Made by a program: the position numbers and the translations under genes
The notes under the pieces: model-generated
Database searches by the model: none
Seen by the model: the letters and a program-made list of their open reading frames with translations, nothing else
What the model was told of the DNA's origin: nothing
In this document: in pieces, positions 59,701 to 64,000 of the stretch
Layout of the letters: each line of letters opens with the position of its first letter
How positions within the stretch are numbered: the stretch's first letter is position 1
Assembly (NCBI RefSeq): GCF_018873765.1
Contig: NC_057924.1
Location: 372,001-436,000 of the forward strand
Reading direction: 5' to 3'
From: Telopea speciosissima
Lineage: Eukaryota > Streptophyta > Magnoliopsida > Proteales > Proteaceae
Length of the DNA stretch: 64,000 bases

Positions 59701-62700
59701 AGGTCTATACCCACTAAACCCTGAGAGCTGGTCAGATTTAAGGATGAGGCAAATAAAAGTGGAGTTTACTAACTGGGGCATAATAGCATGAGAGTAAAAC
59801 CATTGCACTGCATCAACAAGATCCAACATCCAAGCCAACGATGTCCCTAAGAAGTCTTGAAGAATTGAGCATTGAAGTAATCTGGGCCCGCGGTTTTGTT
59901 GTCTTTTGAAGAAAAAGTCACAACTTTGATTCTGTTTGCCACAATAAAAGCATTGGCGGGAAGATTTGTCAAAAGATTGGTAATTGGTACCCCTTCTACC
60001 AGTGCCACGGCCACGGCCCTTGGATTGGCCATGACCATGATTAGTAACAAAGGTTGTCTTTGGTAGCAGTATCAGATTTAGATGGATTAGCCAGGCAATT
60101 GATACGGGAGAACACTTCATTGAGAGGGAACTTTCTCCCTTGTGAGTAGTTGACCTTTCACAAACTGATAATCAGGGTGCAATCCAACCAGAAATTTAGC
60201 AACATGAAACTCAGCCCCTTCTTGTTTTAACTGATCCAAATTGGTAGTGAGTGACTAATGTATCTGGAGTTCTTCAACCGTGCCCTTATAACTGGCAAAG
60301 TATTCGTTCAAGGATTTATCCCTCTGTTGGATAGTGAAAATCTTCTCATAGAGATCATACATTCGGGAGATATCCTTTTCTTGAGAACAATTTTCATGCA
60401 AATCATTCCAGACATCCTTGGCAAGGGTGTGAAACATCACATTGGATGCAATAGCTGGCTCAACACCGTTCCATGGCCATATTTTAATAATAGAGTTCTC
60501 ACGCGTCCACTCATCATGAGCTGTGATTGAGGCAGGATCCTTTGGATCAGCAGTAGGAGGATCATCAGTGATGTATTTTATTTTTCCTTTGGTATGAATG
60601 TATGCATGCACAACCTGGGCCCATAAAAGATAGTTTGAGACTCTGGAGAGTTTTATAGTAGTAATCTGAACTTGGACATTGTCCATTGGTTGTTTAGGGT
60701 CAGCCATAAGGATAGCTGAGCAAATCTCAGTAGCAGCAGCAGTATAGTAAGGCAATTGGTTCTTGAATCAAACCAGATTAGGGTAAACAAGAGACCCAAA
60801 AACAGTATCAGCAGCAGCAGCAGTAGAAATGAGACAATCGGCTTCTTAAATATGCCCAGACTAGGGTTAAAATACCCAAAAAGTAGTACAGTAAAGCAAC
60901 AGGCAGGGATAGGGTTTTAAAACCCAAAACTTCCAGCTGTAATAGTAGAGTTAGGGTTTGAAAACCCTAAAACAGTAGCAGGAAACCAATTGGTAGCAGC
61001 AGTGATGGCAAAGGTAGGGTTTGAAAACCCAAAATTAATAGCAGTGTAAGTCAATCGACAGAGTTAGGTTTTGAAAAACCCTCACTAAACCAAATATCAG
61101 TAGAAAGTAAGAACCGAAGGCTGTACCTGAAGAAGGGAACAAGATTCCACCAAGTTATTGGATCAATTGGAGACAAAATCACCTGATATTAAGCCCTCAA
61201 TAGGGTACTGCGGGGAATAAAAGGTAGAAACTTCGAAAAATAGGTTGAATCTGCAGTCTTCAAGTGTAGTATTGATCAACTGACTGGATCAGAATTAGAA
61301 ATAGAAGTAATTTCGAGTAAGCAGCTTCAACTTGAGATTCTACAATCGATCTTGCACTTCAGGTAAGCAGCTTCAACTTGAGATTCTCCAATCGATCTTG
61401 CACTTTAGGTAAGCAGTAGTTAGTAAACCCCTAGTTTTCAATTGAAAACTCCATCCACATAGCAATATGCAGCATAGGGTGCTGCACTCCTTGAAGAAAA
61501 CAAGGCTTTGGAAGACTCTCAAACCAGAACCGTAAGTGACAACAACCTAATGGTTGTGCTCTGATACCGTGTAGCAGATTAGAATACTAGAATACCAGAA
61601 CCGAGAGGGTGGAGAGAAGAAGAGATGGAGAAGAGGAATGGGGACTATTAGTGGCAATAATCAAGCATAACAGTTCCCCCCCCCCTCCCCCTCCCCTCCC
61701 CTCCCCCCCTTTTATGTCTTTATTTATACTCAGATTACAAAGGAGGATTCCTAATCACATTAGGATCCACAAATATAAAATTAGAAACTAAGCTAAACCT
61801 AGTTGTAAACCATAATAGACAATAGAAATAGGAGTTAACTAGGGAGGAATTTCGACTGGATATTGGGATATCCTAGTCGAGATTATCTGCAGCCCTAATT
61901 ACTCGATACACTTTAACAAAGAATATATGAAGTTACTGTGAGTTGGTTATTGACAACGCAAGGAAGCTGTAGCTTTTAATTCAAGAAGTCCCTAGGTCTC
62001 TCTTTCTTCTTTATGTGTGACTCATGTCATGAGGGATATGAGGTAATAGGCCTCGTATGCATGTCGGCCTTTTAGAGGAGCCTCTGCCGTAGGTGTCCTT
62101 CCTTGAGCTGTTCATGCTCAGTGCCTTTGGAAACTGATTGGGATACACTGATATTTGGGTTTCCATTTTCTGTTATGAAGTCAAGTTTTGAGATCTTTGC
62201 TTCTATCGTTTGTTTTTTTCCTCTTGTAAAAGAAACATCTGATCGCACCATTTAGAAGTTGGACAGAAATGAAAAAAGTATACAATTTTCTTTGGCTTTC
62301 TCCTTTAGAAGTCAGTAGGAATTTTTTTTTTCTGTTAAATTCCCTCAGGTTGGCTTAATGCCCCCAAATTACTATCTTCATTTTTGTGTCTGGTACTTTT
62401 TTCAGCGATAACTTTAATACATTCGTGATCTGACATACATTTCAGTTTCGTCATTCTTTTCCATGGAGAAGCTTCGTAGGCTTCTTTATAATTTTTATTT
62501 GAATCATTGTCTTGATTTCAACAACTTTGGTTTATGCATCGTCTTTGCAGTTTCACCTTCAAGTATTGGTTTATGGCATTGTGCTTAACCTGTTGATAGC
62601 TGATTACAAGTCCATATAGTTTTTGCAGCATCTTTTGGCAGTTTATGTTTCGTTGGGAACATGCATAAAGCCTCTCTCTACATTTCTGTTTTATCAACAG

Positions 62701-62892
62701 GCAACTGTTGCAGGAGCTCTATTGGAGGACAAGCCTCAATCCGCCAATGACGCATGGAGGAAACTCCACTCTGATCCCTTGCTTCTGATAAGGCAGAGAG
62801 AGCAAGAAGCCCTTACTCGAGTTAAGAACAATCCCATTCAAATGGCCATGATTCGCAAATCAGTAGGTCCACTCTCATCTTTTCTTTTAACC

Positions 62893-62951
<59 letters not shown>

Positions 62952-64000
62952 GGAGTAACTTGTTGTCACTAAAGTAGTGAACTTGCAAGTTATAACCTTC
63001 CTTTATTGCCTGTTGTCTTATTTCCAAAAGTTATTTAATGCAGGGGTAATTCTGTCATTTCACATGTAAACTGCATTAAATAACTTTCAACTTTTTCATG
63101 TAAATATCATTAAATCCTGCATTAAATGAATTTCAACTTTTTGAAATTTTTTTTATCCCTGTATTAGATATTGCATTAAATAACTTTTGGGAAAAGGACA
63201 AGGGGCAAAAAAAGGATGGTTACAATCTTGATTACAACAAAATTTTCCATATATATATTGTTTATTTTTTTTGGTGTGTATGGTTAATATATTGCCTTTT
63301 TATATTTTGAAGAAAACCATATTTTGGAGCATGTGCTTGATAGCTTGGTTTTAAGAAATGGGAAATTACGTAGAAGTTGATCTTTGGATGTCAAATGTTA
63401 AAAGTGTGATTAGTAGCATTATTACTTATTAGAACATGTGAAAACTGATTGTATTAGCTCTGCTAATGATTGTCATGGCATGACATTGACATGTCTCGGG
63501 CTGTTCCAATGATATGACGTGATGTTGCCCCTTCATTTATTAGTTCTGTTACTGTTTATTTCTTGAGGAATCAATTTTTGTCTTGGAAAATCTGTCCATT
63601 CCAATCAGCCTAGGTTGGAAATTGACTTTATTTTTTAGGGATTGTGGTGTAGTGGTCCCTATCTGCATGAGGCATTATGCTCCTTCTCCAATACCAATTT
63701 TCCATGCCTAGTTAGTTCATAATCTTGCTGCTAAAGACCTGAGTTGATCTTTGTAGGTTGGAGCAAATAAAGACAAAGGGCATAAACATCGTAAAACGGA
63801 ACGCAAGAAGATGCATAAAGATGATAGATCAATGCATGAGAAGCCTTCATCTTGGAAAGGCCAAATGGAATCAGAGAAGGCCACCAGTGACAGGGATAAT
63901 AGAGTAAGGAGTAGCCATGACAAGAACTCAAAGGGTGAGAAGAGGTCATCCAAAGGTTGGTCAGATTCAGAACATGCTGCAGATGAAAGGGTGGAAAAAA
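41753..64000 (+). CDS. CWC25: CWC25-type pre-mRNA splicing factor, 5' part (exons 1-4)
   Basis: Exons 41753-41940, 42186-42315, 62701-62862 and 63757 to past 64000; at least 241 residues. The start [18 protein letters not shown] and the following coiled, charged stretch form the N-terminal CIR-type domain (about residues 10-46). [17 protein letters not shown] (from about residue 65) and [19 protein letters not shown] (exon 3) are conserved CWC25 motifs. Exon 4 begins the Lys/Arg/Ser-rich tail. In yeast and human, CWC25 joins the activated spliceosome after PRP2 to promote the first transesterification; nuclear location follows. Introns are GT-AG and phases agree (exon 1 ends in phase 2, later junctions in phase 0). 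Intron 2 is 20,385 bp. The 3' end is outside the window. Confidence 0.93.
44059..44567 (-). repeat. 3' LTR of the chromovirus
   Basis: 509 bp, TGTCACGGCC to GGGCTGTGACA. Identical to 49254-49762. Confidence 0.97.
44579..45031 (-). pseudogene. Chromovirus integrase C-terminus and chromodomain
   Basis: The frame holds a GPF-type segment ([14 protein letters not shown]), then [15 protein letters not shown], then a chromodomain with [18 protein letters not shown] and a closing helix. It ends next to the purine tract. The chromodomain is thought to guide integration to marked chromatin in this clade. It is out of frame with the preceding integrase ORF (45749-45042), so the full polyprotein is broken here. 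Confidence 0.88.
45042..47350 (-). pseudogene. Chromovirus pol: RT, RNase H, integrase core, frame-broken
   Basis: The lead-in to RT ([19 protein letters not shown]) lies in 47350-47162. The frame breaks, then RT continues in 47100-45316 with [12 protein letters not shown], the [10 protein letters not shown] catalytic box, RNase H ([13 protein letters not shown]) and the integrase zinc and first core part ([11 protein letters not shown]). Another shift near 45500 moves to 45749-45042 with [11 protein letters not shown] and the catalytic-Glu region TDGQTERIN. The domains themselves are well conserved, which fits a very recent loss or sequencing errors in homopolymers. Confidence 0.88.
47381..49200 (-). 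pseudogene. Chromovirus gag-protease
   Basis: Starts at 49200 ([18 protein letters not shown]), close to the primer site. It includes a coiled-coil N-terminal part, the gag core with [15 protein letters not shown] and [11 protein letters not shown], the zinc knuckle [13 protein letters not shown] (about 48090) and the protease active site [12 protein letters not shown]. After about residue 540 (near 47580) the reading frame shifts by one; the continuation ends at a TAG near 47381. Gag alone could still be made; protease up to the shift is intact. Confidence 0.85.
49254..49762 (-). repeat. 5' LTR of the chromovirus
   Basis: 509 bp, identical to the other LTR. It contains CTATTTATAGGC on the + strand, a TATA-like CTATAAATAG on the element strand near 49469. 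Confidence 0.97.
50994..52604 (+). CDS. Intact gag of the gag-only element
   Basis: 536 residues from the ATG just after the primer site ([12 protein letters not shown]). A short coiled N-terminal part is followed by a long Arg/Asp-dipeptide region (about residues 80-150, with [12 protein letters not shown]), the retrotransposon gag core ([19 protein letters not shown] through [11 protein letters not shown], about 180-300) and a zinc knuckle [14 protein letters not shown] (near 400). The acidic C-terminal part is followed by the basic end SRKKKKKKP. The stop lies 43 bp inside the 3' LTR. The uninterrupted frame suggests selection or youth. The product would form RNA-packaging particles in the cytoplasm; partner pol proteins must come from elsewhere. 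Confidence 0.88.
   Translation: MDEHGNPVLPQPADPMATMLEMFRKFTADQKATSDAIMTRLQHLEGQRIPPDRDSNLPIEEDRYQPHSVIQRLPDGDGSPRDDYRGYRDGHLGNRDRFRTDRDDRNDRDYYGDRRDRPRYAREPFREHRDHHRGYRDRDREDRDRDRGRQPTFEEYMRSYFTGDQGTNRRHTGNQKVKLELKEFDGNSDPQVFYDWLAAIEDYFDWYDLSEEGKMKLVRAKLIGPAREWWRTAEREMDFNGTAPRTWEDMKYDLSKKYLPRHFRSQLQDKFNSLRQGPMTVTEYMRQFDALSSRTGIREEGIQMLSRFRLGLSSEINRTIGVVDVVDVRDCFEKALKAEELLASCKQPGSTSKPAYINNSTSKQGSSPGNTPRPAVPPRVDDKGKAPTGRNDPFTCYYCQDKGHIARDCPHKKKPINVAEKEEVQGEDDDQGANCIHPLPPDDEYDVANYLDDDELRGVHVVCQKAAVQPAWQPSSSSKELLSAYKTAPSAEDELKQLDPDLEDHSVISSHSSGMNAFKMGRVDAAPSRKKKKKKP
52551..52561 (+). other. Polypurine tract of the gag-only element
   Basis: GATGGGGAGAG directly before the 3' LTR, inside the gag frame. 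The same tract occurs before the 3' LTR of the element at 54134. Confidence 0.75.
52562..53840 (+). repeat. 3' LTR of the gag-only element (1279 bp)
   Basis: TGATGCAGC to ACTACATTA. It repeats 43990-44058 plus 49767-50977 with about ten differences. It carries many AAACCCTAA-type telo-box words between about 53400 and 53770. Confidence 0.95.
54193..54381. mobile_element. Foldback MITE, 189 bp, in the LTR
   Basis: Arms match as inverted repeats: ATCCTCTACTG and CAGTAGAGGAT near the ends, then CGGCAGGAC...GTGCTGCACGCAATG against its complement. GGGTTGGGT is duplicated (54184-54192, 54382-54390), and the right LTR (56177-57194) shows the empty site. A 9-bp duplication suggests a Mutator-type origin. 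Almost the whole element can fold into one hairpin. Confidence 0.82.
55768..56259 (+). CDS. Acidic ORF in the non-autonomous element, unknown
   Basis: From the ATG at 55768 about 163 codons, rich in Glu/Asp/Thr/Val ([29 protein letters not shown]). I recognise no domain. The frame runs 83 bp into the 3' LTR, like the gag at 50994, so it may be the degraded tail of a coding region whose gag part was lost. Just after the primer site an ATG (55345) starts a frame that stops after 18 codons. Function is doubtful. Confidence 0.35.
   Translation: MPNMSTQTQVASTVFEVSPTTDAPTEDSTKVVYVEETNVEKADTVEDEEVELLSKKIINSEDSMDRAFMGDSEIEHIEFVMSPWFFEEKAPRLEDFILNVPASPEFCLGMVKVVTHMLFPPPHYKIQGWIFSRWGELIQIHHRNGLILLGISLGLGYIYMLGL
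57563..58225 (-). mobile_element. Solo LTR of the same family, 663 bp
   Basis: On the - strand it starts TGATGCAGATAAGTCAC and shares the order GGTTTATTTTATT, GGAATAAGCC, then GGGCCTCAAATGTGGG with the LTR at 54134. The target copy GTACT is perfect (57558-57562, 58226-58230). Confidence 0.82.
58236..59490 (-). mobile_element. RTE-clade LINE remnant
   Basis: The left end is the (TTG)n tail on the - strand (ACAACAACAACAAG on the +), preceded by the CTAAATGGGGTC...ATGGATCC motif common to plant RTE elements. The coding remnants on the - strand are DYFRYL, then [30 protein letters not shown] and CHIEKLC, from the C-terminal side of the RTE RT protein. The 5' part is missing. A MITE splits it. 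Confidence 0.75.
58502..58946. mobile_element. hAT-type MITE, 445 bp, 8-bp TSD
   Basis: CATGGTTCAAAATTTTG at the left and GAAATTTCGAACTATG at the right are inverted. CTTGGTAC is duplicated at 58494-58501 and 58947-58954. The inside is rich in ATATTTC/GAAATAT and CTCG-type words. No coding region. Confidence 0.82.
59520..60706 (-). pseudogene. Copia gag remnant
   Basis: Starts [14 protein letters not shown] at 60706. The frame to 60255 has [19 protein letters not shown], the typical Copia gag (UBN2-like) opening, and [18 protein letters not shown]. Then it is shifted. A worn zinc knuckle begins [15 protein letters not shown] near 59950, with the Cys/His spacing disturbed. Not functional. Confidence 0.75.
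61570..61918 (-). repeat. 5' LTR of the Copia remnant
   Basis: About 349 bp with TG...CA ends next to a primer site. No partner LTR is in the window. It contains a C-rich simple stretch near 61676-61708. Confidence 0.6.
61919..62700 (+). other. End of CWC25 intron 2, element-free
   Basis: T-rich intronic sequence with no element ends seen. It ends with a pyrimidine stretch and the TCAACAG acceptor at 62700. Confidence 0.5.
62895..62951. repeat. Compound (CA)n(TA)n microsatellite in CWC25 intron 3
   Basis: About 15 CA units followed by about 13 TA units, close to the 5' splice site of intron 3 (62863). Likely variable in length between individuals. Confidence 0.95.
62990..63226. mobile_element. 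MITE-like inverted repeat in CWC25 intron 3
   Basis: Left arm 62990-63043 and right arm 63173-63226 are inverted copies: CCAAAAGTTATTTAATGCA on the left, TGCATTAAATAACTTTTGG on the right. The element borders and target duplication could not be fixed. Confidence 0.55.

Larger units (their letters stand above)
59491..61918 (-). mobile_element. Copia element remnant: 5' LTR, leader, gag
   Basis: Reads right to left. The LTR is 61570-61918 (TGTAGCAGATT to CTTTAACA on the + strand). The primer site, complement GCTCTGATACC, is at 61558-61568. The leader has repeated CAGCAGCAG and TAGGGTTT words, then gag. The element stops near 59491, where the RTE begins, so pol and the 3' LTR are absent. Deletion or a later rearrangement removed them. 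Confidence 0.7.
42316..62700 (+). other. CWC25 intron 2, 20,385 bp, almost entirely nested transposons
   Basis: The donor is AAG|GTATAAG and the acceptor TTATCAACAG. Exon 2 ends ...CSSSK and exon 3 starts [14 protein letters not shown], both in phase 0, as in the conserved protein. Elements inside are listed separately. Only about the first 100 bp and the last 780 bp look element-free. Confidence 0.9.

Overview
The window is nuclear DNA of a flowering plant. It holds GT-AG spliced genes, plant-type LTR retrotransposons of both superfamilies, L1 and RTE LINEs, MULE and hAT elements, and a clade-E-type protein phosphatase 2C. The sequence alone does not fix the species. Only two host genes are recognisable, both on the + strand. 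One is a complete five-exon PP2C (17851-23094). The other is the 5' part of a CWC25-type pre-mRNA splicing factor (41753 to beyond the right edge). Nearly everything else is transposable element, much of it nested.

Layout. 1-11111: a Tat-lineage Ty3/Gypsy element on the - strand with dual RNase H, an antisense spliced-looking ORF and a 66-bp tandem array; its left LTR runs off the window. 11112-17850: intergenic DNA with an hAT-type element with a perfect 8-bp target duplication, a probable solo LTR, an L1 fragment, a MULE-type element with long inverted arms, and the PP2C upstream region. 17851-23094: the PP2C gene, with a GC-AG intron and a foldback MITE in intron 4. 23095-25612: intergenic remnants. 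25613-37073: a Mutator-like element (9-bp duplication) carrying gene fragments including part of an AP2/ERF domain. A decayed Copia element (26683-36211) is inserted in it, and the Copia left LTR was hit by a 2.3-kb hAT-like element carrying an F-box fragment. 37083-41752: an L1 LINE split by a solo LTR, then the duplicated, SINE-invaded region upstream of CWC25.

41753-64000: CWC25 exons 1-4. Intron 2 is 20,385 bp and is filled by a nest of elements. An L1 LINE on the - strand is interrupted by (a) a gag-only (TR-GAG-like) LTR element that itself holds a chromovirus with identical LTRs, (b) a TRIM with an 81-bp internal region that holds a second non-autonomous LTR element, itself hit by a MITE, and (c) a solo LTR. 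An RTE LINE (with an hAT MITE) and a Copia remnant follow.

The host genes do not form a pathway: PP2C is a signalling phosphatase and CWC25 is a spliceosomal step-one factor. The biological interest lies in the nesting order, the captured gene fragments, the antisense Tat gene and the survival of CWC25 splice sites around about 20 kb of repeats. I see no CRISPR, operon, rRNA or convincing tRNA gene. Percentages and ages were not computed; comparisons were made by eye.
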